DNA of 64,000 nucleotides from Saprospiraceae bacterium (GCA_019694295.1 JAIBCG010000004.1:1-64000); one strand, 5' to 3'. Shown: positions 7,097 to 16,531, numbered from the stretch's first letter. Numbers and translations: made by a program. Notes: generated by a model from the letters alone, not told the origin.

Positions 7097-8137
7097 ATGG
7101 GTAATTTGACTGATATAAGAAAGATTTCTGAACAGGAACTGAAGGCTGCCTTAGCAGCTAATGATGAACCGTCTTTTAGGGTAAAGCAGATTCAGGAATG
7201 GATGTGGAAAAAGTCGGTCGTATCATTCGATGAAATGACCAATTTACCTAAATCTTTAATTCAAAAGCTAAAAGAGCAGTTTGCATTTTACCCATTGGTA
7301 CTTGACACAGCACAGTTTAGTATGGATGGTACTATAAAGTCAAGATTCAGATTGAGCGATGGTTACCTTATAGAATCTGTGCTGATACCAGTGCCCGAAG
7401 ATGATCGTTTTACGGTTTGTGTATCCTGTCAGGTGGGGTGTTCTCTTGCCTGTACTTTTTGTGCTACGGGCCGTATGGGTCGAATACGAAATCTTTCACC
7501 TGCCGAAATATACGATCAGGTGGTAATGGTCAATACTCAATGCCTGCACCAATACGGAAAGCCTTTGACTAACATTGTATATATGGGTATGGGCGAACCT
7601 ATGTTAGCTTACCGCAATGTGCTAGATAGTATTCGTCTTATTACATCGCCTGATGGGCTTAATATGTCGCCCAGACGTATCACAGTAAGCACTGCAGGTA
7701 TATCGAAGATGATCTGTAAACTGGCCGATGATGAGGTGAAGTTTAATCTGGCTGTCTCGCTTCATGCACCCGATGATGTGAAGCGAAATACCATCATGCC
7801 AATAAATGAAACGAATGACCTGAAATCGCTAATTGAGGCTTTAAGGTATTTCCAGCAGAAGACCAACAATCGTTTGACATTTGAATACATTGCATTGCGT
7901 GACTTTAATCTTGAGGACGAGGATGCAGAGAATCTCATAAAAATATATAAGAAAGTGCCCGCGCGTATTAACATTATCGAATACAACCCGATAGAGAATG
8001 CGCCCTTTGGTCATGCACCTGATGATAAGGTTGATGAGTTTGCTCAAAAATTGCGAAATGCCGGTGTTATGGTAACAGTACGCAAATCGAGAGGCAAGGA
8101 TATTGATGCAGCCTGCGGTCAGTTGGCTAATAAGTAA
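7097..8137 (+). CDS. rlmN: 23S rRNA (adenine-2503-C2)-methyltransferase RlmN
   Basis: Radical SAM enzyme that methylates C2 of A2503 in 23S rRNA (and A37 of some tRNAs). 346 residues, normal for the family. The 4Fe-4S motif CxxxCxxC is at Cys115, Cys119, Cys122 (CSLACTFC); the C-terminal methyl-carrying Cys is in AACGQL (Cys340). GMGEPMLAY and RRITVSTAGI are RlmN signature stretches. It is a single-gene unit between divergent and convergent neighbours. Confidence 0.95.
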   Translation: MGNLTDIRKISEQELKAALAANDEPSFRVKQIQEWMWKKSVVSFDEMTNLPKSLIQKLKEQFAFYPLVLDTAQFSMDGTIKSRFRLSDGYLIESVLIPVPEDDRFTVCVSCQVGCSLACTFCATGRMGRIRNLSPAEIYDQVVMVNTQCLHQYGKPLTNIVYMGMGEPMLAYRNVLDSIRLITSPDGLNMSPRRITVSTAGISKMICKLADDEVKFNLAVSLHAPDDVKRNTIMPINETNDLKSLIEALRYFQQKTNNRLTFEYIALRDFNLEDEDAENLIKIYKKVPARINIIEYNPIENAPFGHAPDDKVDEFAQKLRNAGVMVTVRKSRGKDIDAACGQLANK

Positions 8138-8169
8138 TCAACTGTATAATTGGCTTTTATACCGACGTT

Positions 8170-9114
8170 TTATTCATCATCATTACTATCATAATTCAAT
8201 TTGATATTAAACTTTGTGAGTTTTACAAATTCATTGAGTCTGTCAACAATCTCATCGTGCGTAAGCGTTTGTATCTTTTGCAGACTGAATTCTTCTACAC
8301 AAAGTGATGCCATAGCCGAACCGTAAATCATAGCACGTTTCATATAGTTGTACTGAATATTGTCCGATTGTGCGAGGTATCCGATGAATCCACCGGCAAA
8401 TGTATCACCTGCACCGGTTGGGTCAACGACATCCTGTAGAGGTAGGGCAGGTGCAAAGAAAATTGAATTGCGGTAGAACAGTAGAGCACCATGCTCACCT
8501 TTTTTGATGACCAAATAACTCGGCCCCATTTTGAGGATAGCATTTGCAGCTTTCACCAAAGAATGCTCTCCGGATAGCTGTCGTGCTTCATCGTCATTGA
8601 TAGTAAGTAAATCAACCTTACTCAGCACTTTCTTCAAAGAAGGCATTGCTACATCCATCCAATAGTTCATGGTGTCCATTACGATGAGCTTAGGTCTTGC
8701 TGTTAGTTGTTCTAAAACCCTCAGTTGTATATCCGGCGTTAGGTTGCCAAGCATCACATACCTTGATTTTTTATACGATTCTGGTAGTATGGGGTCAAAG
8801 TCGGCAAGAACATTGAGGTCGGTGGCCAATGTGTCTCGCGAGTTCATATCGTTGTTGTATTTGCCTTCCCAGAAAAATGATTTCTGGCCTTTTCTTATCT
8901 GTAACCCTTCGGTATCTACTCCTCTTGCTCTCAAGTGGTGGATTTCAGTTTCCGGCCAGTCGTCACCTATGACCGAAACAAGTTTTACATTTCGATAATA
9001 GAAAGTTGCAGCCCATGAAATGTATGTTGCTGCTCCACCTATTACTTTTTCAACACTTCCAAATGGCGTTTTTATAGAGTCAAATGCCACTGTTCCTACA
9101 ACTAATAAGCTCAT
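8170..9114 (-). CDS. PfkB-family sugar/nucleoside kinase
   Basis: Ribokinase-like fold, 314 residues. Start VVGTVAFDSI and the glycine pair VIGGAATY (24-31) form the substrate site; DPTGAGDTFAGGF (231-243) is the PfkB signature with catalytic Asp237. The enzyme would phosphorylate a sugar, nucleoside or related alcohol with ATP. The substrate cannot be assigned; close homologues in Bacteroidota are annotated only as sugar kinase or PfkB. It shares a short AT-rich intergenic region with the divergent tRNA-Asn. Confidence 0.85.
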   Translation of the reverse strand: MSLLVVGTVAFDSIKTPFGSVEKVIGGAATYISWAATFYYRNVKLVSVIGDDWPETEIHHLRARGVDTEGLQIRKGQKSFFWEGKYNNDMNSRDTLATDLNVLADFDPILPESYKKSRYVMLGNLTPDIQLRVLEQLTARPKLIVMDTMNYWMDVAMPSLKKVLSKVDLLTINDDEARQLSGEHSLVKAANAILKMGPSYLVIKKGEHGALLFYRNSIFFAPALPLQDVVDPTGAGDTFAGGFIGYLAQSDNIQYNYMKRAMIYGSAMASLCVEEFSLQKIQTLTHDEIVDRLNEFVKLTKFNIKLNYDSNDDE

Positions 9115-9148
9115 AAAAAATTTTTTTTAAAAAATGATTCTGCAAATA

Positions 9149-9179
9149 TTGCAAATTATTTTTAATTGTCATACATTTG
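9149..9179 (+). promoter_or_regulatory. tRNA-Asn promoter
   Basis: TTG at 9149-9151 and TACATTTG at 9172-9179, 20 bp apart, match -33/-7. Predicted start near 9185, 14 nt before the tRNA. Confidence 0.65.
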
Positions 9180-9198
9180 CATCGCTTTTGAAGCAATT

Positions 9199-9275
9199 GC
9201 ATCTTTAGCTCAGTCGGTTAGAGCGGCGGACTGTTAATCCGTAGGTCCTAGGTTCAAGTCCTAGAAGATGCGCCA
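9199..9275 (+). tRNA. tRNA-Asn (GTT)
   Basis: Acceptor GCATCTT pairs perfectly with AAGATGC. The anticodon stem GCGGA/TCCGT encloses CTGTTAA (anticodon GTT). T-arm CCTAGGTTCAAGTCCTAG. Discriminator G at 9272 is followed by a genomic CCA (9273-9275), which may be coincidental since the other tRNAs here lack it. An intrinsic terminator follows at once. Confidence 0.95.
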
Positions 9276-9308
9276 AAGGCTTTCCAGATTCTGGAGAGCC
9301 TTTTTTTA
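9276..9308 (+). terminator. Terminator of tRNA-Asn
   Basis: Twelve-pair stem AAGGCTTTCCAG / CTGGAGAGCCTT with a 3-nt loop and a run of T. Starts on the base after the tRNA CCA. Confidence 0.9.
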
Positions 9309-9337
9309 TTTTTATTCCCATGGTATTATTGCTAAAG

Positions 9338-10312
9338 CTATTTTCCATAATACCTTATCAAATATTGTCCGGACAAATGCCGTACTTCGCTGATGGTGAC
9401 ATAGCTTTTTCCATTCAGATCCCAGCAGATTCCTTCACCCTGAGGCTCTATTGTGTAAGATGATTCAACTGGTATGGTCTTGATGAGGCTATCTGTCGGT
9501 ATGGAATGAATGTTCTTCCACAAATATACTCTGGTATAATCTTTAATGAGTATGTCGCCTTTGGCTGAAATGTCGGCACCTGTTACTTCGGCTATAGGCA
9601 AATCTGTAATGTGTTGTGCAATAATATTGCCCAAAGGTGTTGCTGGCAATGTAAGCGAATATACTGAACTGTACTTTGACTTGGTGATAATATATGATGC
9701 GCCGGTTGTTTTGTCGGTCATAAATGCTTCTGCATTGTAGCTGACTTTGTCTGGATAACTGAAGGTAAATTTACTTATATCGCTTACAATGAATTCCTTT
9801 GGGAATTTTCCTACCGGAATCTTGGGTTCTTCAAAACGGTAGATATTGTATTTTCTGTGGATGTACTGGTTATCGCCGATATCGCTCAGGTAAATATAAT
9901 TTTTCCCTTTTTCTGGTCCGGGTCCTGTACAGATGTCTTCCCAGTCACGGTTTTTTATTCCTTTCAGTAAAATTTTTACTTTCAATGCACCCAGACTGTC
10001 TATCAGATAAATTTCTTCAGGATTGCCACTGTCATTATGTACGTAATAATGCCCGGGTGAGTATGCACTGGCAGCTATACCGGAGGCTTCTTCAAGTTGA
10101 TCCGACTGAATCCGGAACAATTCGCCTTTTGAGAAATTAGTATCGTGATCTAATTTAATCGGGTTGTAGTGAAATTCTGCAGAATCTCCAATATTAGCCG
10201 TACATCCGTTCATTGCGCGAATACTTATTGCGATAACAAGTATTTTCAATATGTTGAAAATGCGTTGCTTTAAAAGTTTTAATACCAAGTTGTTATGCAT
10301 CTGTTGTTGCAT
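9338..10312 (-). CDS. Beta-propeller-like lipoprotein, unknown function
   Basis: 324 residues. The N-terminus has basic residues, then ILKILVIAISIRAMNGC, suggesting a lipoprotein acylated at Cys37. The rest is repetitive beta structure with motifs of a widespread uncharacterised family: ASGIAASAYSPGHYYVHNDSGNPEEIYLID, NRDWEDICTGPG, YIYLSDIGDNQYIHRKYNIYRFEEP and QGEGICWDLNG. These resemble blades of a six-bladed propeller of the SdiA-regulated/phytase-like type. No catalytic residues are recognisable. It probably sits on the periplasmic or outer-membrane surface. It is preceded by one copy of the dispersed inverted-repeat element. Confidence 0.65.
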   Translation of the reverse strand: MQQQMHNNLVLKLLKQRIFNILKILVIAISIRAMNGCTANIGDSAEFHYNPIKLDHDTNFSKGELFRIQSDQLEEASGIAASAYSPGHYYVHNDSGNPEEIYLIDSLGALKVKILLKGIKNRDWEDICTGPGPEKGKNYIYLSDIGDNQYIHRKYNIYRFEEPKIPVGKFPKEFIVSDISKFTFSYPDKVSYNAEAFMTDKTTGASYIITKSKYSSVYSLTLPATPLGNIIAQHITDLPIAEVTGADISAKGDILIKDYTRVYLWKNIHSIPTDSLIKTIPVESSYTIEPQGEGICWDLNGKSYVTISEVRHLSGQYLIRYYGK

Positions 10313-10371
10313 TTTCGTCCGTTTTTTACCCTATGTCATCAAAGTTTAGATTGTTACAAGCTTCATCTTGT

Positions 10372-10526
10372 CAAGCCCATTCAACGAATTAGACTCTTTA
10401 CTTCAAATCATTATTCATTCATTTCCATTTCCAAAACTCATTACCCAGCGTTCACTTTAATTTTTTTATGGATTTTCTTGTACGAATTCTTTCTGTTAAA
10501 ATTCATAATGCGTGGTCTGGATTAAA
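10372..10526 (+). repeat. Dispersed TIR-bounded element, copy A
   Basis: About 155 bp similar over its length to copies at ~26583-26739 and 55682-55843. Left inverted end CAAGCCCATTCAACGAATTAG (10372-10392) matches at about 14 of 21 positions the reverse complement of the right end of copy C. Shared internal blocks: TCCATTTCCAAAACTC, GATTTTCTTGTACGAAT, and right end AATGCGTGGTCTGGATTAA. The central hairpin has decayed in this copy. Its right edge overlaps a TAAATTTG promoter box. Confidence 0.55.
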
Positions 10527-10530
10527 TTTG
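10523..10530 (+). promoter_or_regulatory. -7 box at the right end of repeat copy A
   Basis: TAAATTTG fits TAnnTTTG; predicted start near 10537, 14 nt before the ATG at 10551. Its first bases belong to the repeat element. Confidence 0.45.
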
Positions 10531-10550
10531 TGCCCAAATTAGGAATAATT

Positions 10551-10982
10551 ATGATGAAACTCTGCTTCATTTTTATTGGTTTTATACATTCAGTTACTTC
10601 TATTGGCCAGCCCAGTGCCAATGTGAAAGCATTTGCACCGGAAGAGCTTCGAATGCAGATGATGACAAAATCAGATGTTCTAATGCTTGACAAGTTATTG
10701 TGTGACAATCTTTTATACATACATTCGAATGCAGTTGAAGAAGATAAGGCACTACATCTGGCCAATATTGCATCAGGCAAAATCCGGTACCGGACGATGG
10801 ATATAGAGCAAACTGCCTATTTTACAAAAGGAAAATTTACCTTTACAAATGGCATCCTCAGAGTAAACGGAGTATATGATTCGAAAGATTTTGATATACG
10901 GCTTAAATATACCGCCGTTTACCAAAAACAAAAGTGTAGGTGGAAACTGCTCAGATGGCAAAGCACAAAAATTAACAACTGA
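10551..10982 (+). CDS. Secreted DUF4440/NTF2-like protein
   Basis: 143 residues from the ATG-ATG pair at 10551; the frame opens upstream but those residues are foreign and lie on the promoter. Signal peptide MMKLCFIFIGFIHSVTSIG. The mature part fits the SnoaL/DUF4440 cone fold: LDKLLCDNLLYIHSNAVEEDKA, a GKIRYRTMDIEQTAYF strand pair, then ILRVNGVYD and YTAVYQKQKCRWKLLRWQSTKI, with the RWKLLRWQST C-terminal strand typical of the family. Members bind small ligands or act as cyclases or isomerases; function here is unknown. Expression probably starts from the promoter at the end of the repeat element just upstream. Confidence 0.7.
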   Translation: MMKLCFIFIGFIHSVTSIGQPSANVKAFAPEELRMQMMTKSDVLMLDKLLCDNLLYIHSNAVEEDKALHLANIASGKIRYRTMDIEQTAYFTKGKFTFTNGILRVNGVYDSKDFDIRLKYTAVYQKQKCRWKLLRWQSTKINN

Positions 10983-11049
10983 CCTTCTTTAACGACACGT
11001 CCGCTTGTTAGTACCCATTTATGGGTAAAATATTTCTGTGTATTAAGTT

Positions 11050-11096
11050 TTAACTTATTCTTATTCCGGCGCTATGCCGGCATAAGAATAAGTTAA
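11050..11096. terminator. Long hairpin between convergent genes
   Basis: 21-bp arms (11050-11070 and 11076-11096) with a single mismatch and the 5-nt loop GCTAT; arms start TTAACTTATTC and contain a GCCGG/CCGGC core. It lies between the 3' ends of the NTF2-like gene (+) and the SprB-like gene (-). Neither side has a clear T-run, so termination is inferred from position. Confidence 0.6.
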
Positions 11097-11123
11097 GAAA
11101 TGCAGTTTCGATCAAAGAATATT

Positions 11124-14100
11124 TTACCGGATGATATTTATTTCGCCTCTGTATAATAGTTTTACACCATCGAGGAATTCTACTTCAATGATATATACTA
11201 CCACACATGGATTTAATCTTTGTCCGTTTACTTTTCCGTCCCAGCCCGTAGTGTAGTCACCTGCAGGTATATCTTTGGCTTCATACAGCAATGCTCCCCA
11301 ACGGTCGAAGATTTTCATGTAATTGATTTTGACAACACCGGTGCCGGTACCTACCCTGAATACATCATTAATGCCGTCAGCATCAGGTGAAAATGCATTC
11401 GGAATATATACATTGCGGTTGTTATCTACATCAATAAATAGTACATCTGAACCGATACATCCTTTGTCGTCGGTGATAGTAAGTTTTACTTCAATTGGTT
11501 CTGTCGGATAAATATACGGATTAAGTGTATTGGGGTTGTTGAATGCTTCAGCAGGTGTCCATGTTATGGTAGCCATGTTTGATGGTAGCCCCTGAGGGTT
11601 TAACTGTATGCTGTCACCGAGTTCTACCTCTATATCCGGTCCAAGGTTAACGGATACAGGTGCTGGCTCACTTATACTGACTACCTCATCAATATAGCAG
11701 CCTTTTTTATCAAACACCGTTATCAGGTGATCTCCGGCAAAAATGGATACCAGCTGACCAATAGGTAATGCAGGTCCGTTGTCAACTGAGAATGTATAGT
11801 CCGGTCCACTGCCACCTGCTGCTGAAGTCACTGTCACAAAGGTCTGGAAACCATTACATTCAGGTTCTTCAGGGGTAGGAATGACTGCCGTGAGTGGCGA
11901 TGGTGGCTGGATGGTATAAGATACAGAATCTGTACAACCCTTGGCATCGGTAACAGTTACAGAGTAGATACCTGCACCTAGATTGCCTGCGTATTCGGTA
12001 GTGGATACATTCGGGCTCCAGGTGTATGTGGTAACACCAGAGTTGCCTCCGGTGAAAAATACCTGAATTTCACCATCAGAATCACTGGAGCAAGTGATAC
12101 CGTGTGTAATATTCGGATCTAACTGTGCTTGAAGTACAGGTGGCTCATTGATGATATATGGTATAGAAATACTGCTGCATCCCTTAGCATCCGTAATAGT
12201 AAGCTGGTAGGTGCCGGGTGCGAGGTTACCAAGTATATTTGTAGTAGAAGTGCCGGTTGACCAGTTATAAGTATAGGGCGCTACTCCTCCGTTAAGATTT
12301 ACCGTGATGGAACCGTCTGTCAGGCCATTGCACGTAGTGTTTTTTATCTCTGCCGGTATGATTTCTATTTCCTGAGCGGCAGGTATCAATACTGAGTCAA
12401 TGATACCACAATTGTTGTCAGTGACTGTTACGGATTGCCATCCGGAGCATAGCTGTAGGGCAACACTAGCATTCACACCGGTAAATATTTCGGCTGATTC
12501 CCAAACGAACTTAAATGTGCCCGGGTTGCCATCGCTGTACAGAGCATCTGCAAATGCCGTTCCGGTACAAGTACCTGTAGCACACGTTGGTGCGGCAATG
12601 TTAAGAAACTGAAGTGTTATCTTTGGCGGGTCGTTGAGCACAATAGTTTCTATGTATGGCCCACAGTTCTTGGCATCTGTGACAGATACATAATATGTGC
12701 CTGCACCAAGACTGGCTATAACCGCCTGTGATGTAGGGACTCCCGGATTGGTACTCCATGTGTATGAATATGGTGGGGTGCCACCTGACATTTGTACGGC
12801 TATCGAACCATTTTTATCGCCAAAGCATTTAGGGCTTACGAGGGTTTTGTTTAAAAGTGAAATGGGTGCCGGGCTCCACAACGTTGCGGAGTCAATAGCG
12901 GCACAACCATTATTGTCAGTAATGGTAACAAAATACTTTCCAGATTTCAAATTAGTAATCGTAGCGGTATTGGTAGTGGCGGATGGACCGCTCCATGAAT
13001 ATGATACTATGGTAGAACCGGTTGGGATATTGGTTTTAACAGTCAACTGGCCATTTGAGTCTTCACCACATTTTACACTAACAGAATCAAATCCTGTGAT
13101 AGTAATACCAGATACCTGAATGATAGTAACATTTAGAGTGTTCGAACATCCCTCAACGTCGGTTACTGTGACACTGTAATTGCCGGCATCAAGATCTGTT
13201 CGTGTAGGTCCTGAAATATTGCCATCATTCCAAAGAAAATCGTAAGGTGCTACACCTCCGGTGATGTCCAGAGTGGCGGATCCTTTACCTGTACCGCCGC
13301 ATCCTATGTCCTGCTTGCTTGCGAGGCTGACAATTACTTCTGCCTTATTGAGCACATTGGTAAATTCTGCAGTACATTGGTTAGAGTCTGTAATGGTAAG
13401 CTTGTAACTGCCGTTGCCGATGTTTGACAGCGAAGTAGCATTGGGCCCGTTGAGCCCGGTACTCCAAGAATAACTGTATGGTTGAGTGCCTCCATTGGTG
13501 AGTATTACATCAATGAAACCGTCGTTTGCATCATGGCAGGTAGGCTGCTGTATGTTGAATTGAGGTGTAATAACACCAGGTTGCTGTACCTGTATGGTAA
13601 GGGTTTGAGTTTCTATGGGTTGACTGTTGTCGGTAACAGTAATGGTATAAATACCTGATGCCAGACCGTTGATGATGCCTGCACCACCGAGTGCCGGAAT
13701 ATTGCCATTGCCATTGACTCCAGGTGAGCCTACTTTTACCCAGTTGTATGTATATGGTGCCTTGCCACCAAGCGTTACGAGTTGTATGCTGCCATCTGTA
13801 CTGCCATTGCAGATAGGCTGTACAACTGTTGTAGCCACCTGCAGACCAGTATTTTGAGGTAAAATACAGATTTCACCTTCGATGAAGTTCTGCAGTGCAT
13901 CAGTATAGTTAAAACTGCCGTCTGTAACAGAAGTGTTTGGTACTTCAGTAGGGCTGAGCTCATCTATATATATCTTGCTGCAATCTAATGGATTGCCGAT
14001 AAGCTTAAAGCAAAGCTCAAATAATTTGGAACCGTCGGGCAAGGTATATCCATTGTCTGTATCACTTGCTACAAAAAGATTAATTACTTCACCTTTTGTA

Positions 14101-15158
14101 TTTTCATTAAAAAGTATAGTCGAATTATTGAAGTCACTTACAAATTTGCCGCTTACATATTCGAGTACATTTGTGTCATAGAAGAAATAAAGTGTTTGTC
14201 CTACTACTTTTTCCCAGTTATCAACTGTAATGTCTATACATACTGTATCATTTTTGTAACCAAGGCCCTGACCAATAGTATATGTAACAGCCGGAAACTG
14301 GACCTCAGACTTGAATTCGCAGGTTTTGCCGTCTGAGATTTCGATGACGTAGGTGCCACCTTGTGGAACGTTGTAAGAAACAGATGAGCCGTGTTTTGCA
14401 GGACCAGAGGTAATATTGCCTTTGATAGCCGGATTGGCTTTAAGGTAAATATTAATGGTATAATTCTGTGCACCAAGATATTCAGGAAGACCGCCTTTTA
14501 CAATGAATGTGCCTTGAAAGCTACCCCCCATACCGGTTGTAGATGTAAAGTTGGCGTAGGTGATTTTATTTAAATAAACTACCGGAAATGCATTATTTAT
14601 ATTTACATCGACACAATTTCCGGCGGGTGTGCCTTCAAATTTTTTATTGGCCCAGTCATCAAGTGTAATAGGTGCGAACCATATTTGTACAGGTTTGCCG
14701 CCATTGAACAGCAATTGCAGACTACCGTTGTTCTTAAAATACATATCACCCGAAGGAGTTTTGCCGGTGGCTACCCACAGACCACCCGGAGCGGGCGGAA
14801 TATTTAGAACTGAAGGATCTGAAAGGATAGCACTTAATGTCTGGCCAGGTACGGTAGGCGCGTTTTTATAAAATGCATACCCAATACCGGGTGGTGTAGC
14901 TGGTACAGGGTCTCCGGCAAGGTCCTGGCCGCCTTGATGGTCTATGAAAAGCGAATCGCCAAAACAAAGATATACCGGGTCATTGGACTGTACACCTGCA
15001 CCCAGGCTGACTGTTGCAGTGCCTGCATTATTGCATTTAAGCTCTTTTAAAGATATGGGGGCTGCTTTGCCATCGAAAGATATAGAATAAGGAGTTTGAG
15101 CAAATATCAATACAGCAAAAAATTGCAATACGACAATTGGGATTATTCTTTTTATCAT
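11124..15158 (-). CDS. SprB-repeat adhesin with T9SS type B C-terminal domain
   Basis: 1344 residues, the largest gene here. Signal peptide 1-20. Residues ~290-420 resemble a cohesin/dockerin-receptor-like fold (NDTVCIDITVDNWEKVVGQTLYFFYDTNVLEYVSG). Residues ~435-1110 are eight or more SprB-type repeats of about 80 residues, each with C.G..DGSI.....GG..PY.Y.WS and YSVTVTD..GC motifs. The end (~1255-1344) has VYIPNAFSPDADGINDVF and IFDRWG, the gliding motility-associated CHU_C/T9SS type B sorting domain. SprB-type proteins are surface adhesins moved by the gliding machinery. Exported by Sec, then by T9SS; probably attached to the cell surface by PorV/SprF-type partners. Sorting via type B usually needs a dedicated PorP/SprF protein; one is cut by the right end of this window but is not adjacent. 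Confidence 0.85.
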   Translation of the reverse strand: MIKRIIPIVVLQFFAVLIFAQTPYSISFDGKAAPISLKELKCNNAGTATVSLGAGVQSNDPVYLCFGDSLFIDHQGGQDLAGDPVPATPPGIGYAFYKNAPTVPGQTLSAILSDPSVLNIPPAPGGLWVATGKTPSGDMYFKNNGSLQLLFNGGKPVQIWFAPITLDDWANKKFEGTPAGNCVDVNINNAFPVVYLNKITYANFTSTTGMGGSFQGTFIVKGGLPEYLGAQNYTINIYLKANPAIKGNITSGPAKHGSSVSYNVPQGGTYVIEISDGKTCEFKSEVQFPAVTYTIGQGLGYKNDTVCIDITVDNWEKVVGQTLYFFYDTNVLEYVSGKFVSDFNNSTILFNENTKGEVINLFVASDTDNGYTLPDGSKLFELCFKLIGNPLDCSKIYIDELSPTEVPNTSVTDGSFNYTDALQNFIEGEICILPQNTGLQVATTVVQPICNGSTDGSIQLVTLGGKAPYTYNWVKVGSPGVNGNGNIPALGGAGIINGLASGIYTITVTDNSQPIETQTLTIQVQQPGVITPQFNIQQPTCHDANDGFIDVILTNGGTQPYSYSWSTGLNGPNATSLSNIGNGSYKLTITDSNQCTAEFTNVLNKAEVIVSLASKQDIGCGGTGKGSATLDITGGVAPYDFLWNDGNISGPTRTDLDAGNYSVTVTDVEGCSNTLNVTIIQVSGITITGFDSVSVKCGEDSNGQLTVKTNIPTGSTIVSYSWSGPSATTNTATITNLKSGKYFVTITDNNGCAAIDSATLWSPAPISLLNKTLVSPKCFGDKNGSIAVQMSGGTPPYSYTWSTNPGVPTSQAVIASLGAGTYYVSVTDAKNCGPYIETIVLNDPPKITLQFLNIAAPTCATGTCTGTAFADALYSDGNPGTFKFVWESAEIFTGVNASVALQLCSGWQSVTVTDNNCGIIDSVLIPAAQEIEIIPAEIKNTTCNGLTDGSITVNLNGGVAPYTYNWSTGTSTTNILGNLAPGTYQLTITDAKGCSSISIPYIINEPPVLQAQLDPNITHGITCSSDSDGEIQVFFTGGNSGVTTYTWSPNVSTTEYAGNLGAGIYSVTVTDAKGCTDSVSYTIQPPSPLTAVIPTPEEPECNGFQTFVTVTSAAGGSGPDYTFSVDNGPALPIGQLVSIFAGDHLITVFDKKGCYIDEVVSISEPAPVSVNLGPDIEVELGDSIQLNPQGLPSNMATITWTPAEAFNNPNTLNPYIYPTEPIEVKLTITDDKGCIGSDVLFIDVDNNRNVYIPNAFSPDADGINDVFRVGTGTGVVKINYMKIFDRWGALLYEAKDIPAGDYTTGWDGKVNGQRLNPCVVVYIIEVEFLDGVKLLYRGEINIIR

Positions 15159-15260
15159 TTTTTATTACTTGTTAAGGCTTTTTTTGCCAGGTCTGTTGTG
15201 ATAGAATCTAAAATTGGCTTAACGTCTTTTACTGATTTTTATTTCCATTCCGGGAATATT

Positions 15261-15300
15261 AATTACAATAAAATTACTTAGACATAATTTTATTGTAATT
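15261..15300. terminator. Perfect 16-bp inverted repeat overlapping the hutI stop codon
   Basis: Arms 15261-15276 (AATTACAATAAAATTA) and 15285-15300 are perfect complements around an 8-nt loop. The hutI stop (15290-15292 on the minus strand) lies inside the arm next to the gene. A/T-only pairing and the lack of a T-run on the minus strand make it a weak intrinsic terminator. Confidence 0.55.
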
Positions 15301-16531
15301 TTCCTTTTAAGATGACTTTGTCAACCAAATCGCTGCCAAAAGAATAGGGTAAATATGCCAGTGAAGGAATATTTTTTGTAATGATGATACTACCTTCATA
15401 TCCTTTAGCTATCATGCCGTATGTATCTTGTACTTCCATGGCACAAGCACCGTTGATGGTCGCTGCATTTATTGCTTCTTCAGGTAACATTTTCATATAA
15501 ATACAAGATAATGAAATAACGAAACTCATCCTTCCGGAAGGACTCGAACCCGGGTTGTAATCTGTTGCTATAGCTACAGGCAGCCCGGCATCAATCATTT
15601 TACGTGCAGGTGCATATTCGAGTTTCAGAAAAAAGGCTGTAGATGGTAAAAGAGTTGGTATGGTGGTGCTGTTGAGTAGTGCATTGATTTCGTCTTCTCC
15701 AACGCATTCAAGATGATCGACTGAAATAGCTGAGTGTTTTACACCTGTCTGTATGCCACCTGAAAAGTCCAGTTCATTGGCGTGTATTTTGGGTTTCAAC
15801 CCATACTTCCAGCCAGCTTCCAGTAATCTGTCGGTATCTTCTGTGGTAAAAAAGCCTCTGTCACAGAACACATCCATATAGTCGGCAAGTCCTTCGCCTG
15901 CTACTTCCGGCAACATATCGTTGATGATGTGCGATACATATTCCGCCTGTCTGCCCTTGTACTCAAGTGGTACTGCGTGTGCAGCCAAAAAAGTGGATTT
16001 GATAAGACAGTCGGTGGATTGTTTCAGCCGGCGAATGACCCTGAGCATTTTAAGTTCACTGTCTTTTGACAAACCATATCCGCTTTTTATTTCGAGAGCC
16101 CCCGTCCCGTATCCGATGACTTCTTTAAGTCGTGCAGAAGCCTGGTCAAATAATTCATCTTCTGTAGCGGTTCTGAGCCTTGCAGCCGAATTGAGAATGC
16201 CACCTCCTCGTTTTGCAATGTCTTCATAAGAAAGTCCGTGTATTTTATCAACGAACTCGGCCTCACGACTACCGTCATACACTATATGTGTGTGCGAATC
16301 ACACCATGCGGGCAACACGCTCTGTCCTGTACAGTCAATGATAGGTACATTTAAGCTTGGCAGAGAAGACATCGAACCAAAATCTTCTATCTGTCCGTCT
16401 TTGATGAGCAGAAATGCATTATTAATCGAAGGAAGTACAGAAAGATCCTTGCCTTTAACCGGAGTTTTTAGGTCAGTTCGGGTCTGGAAAAGTGACCGGA
16501 TATTAGTAAGCAGAACGGTATTGGAAGCCAT
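15290..16531 (-). CDS. hutI: Imidazolonepropionase HutI
   Basis: Third step of histidine degradation: hydrolysis of 4-imidazolone-5-propionate to N-formimino-L-glutamate. Amidohydrolase fold, 413 residues from the preferred ATG (MASNTVLLTN); an upstream in-frame start at 16561 adds 10 residues. Signatures: PAWCDSHTHIVYDGSREAEF (metal His pair), GGGILNSAARLR, EIKSGYGLSKDSELKMLRVIRRL, KIHANELDFSGG, ISVDHLECV, and ATDYNPGSSP near the C-terminus. No hutH, hutU or hutG is within the window, so the pathway genes are scattered. Confidence 0.93.
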   Translation of the reverse strand: MASNTVLLTNIRSLFQTRTDLKTPVKGKDLSVLPSINNAFLLIKDGQIEDFGSMSSLPSLNVPIIDCTGQSVLPAWCDSHTHIVYDGSREAEFVDKIHGLSYEDIAKRGGGILNSAARLRTATEDELFDQASARLKEVIGYGTGALEIKSGYGLSKDSELKMLRVIRRLKQSTDCLIKSTFLAAHAVPLEYKGRQAEYVSHIINDMLPEVAGEGLADYMDVFCDRGFFTTEDTDRLLEAGWKYGLKPKIHANELDFSGGIQTGVKHSAISVDHLECVGEDEINALLNSTTIPTLLPSTAFFLKLEYAPARKMIDAGLPVAIATDYNPGSSPSGRMSFVISLSCIYMKMLPEEAINAATINGACAMEVQDTYGMIAKGYEGSIIITKNIPSLAYLPYSFGSDLVDKVILKGKLQ

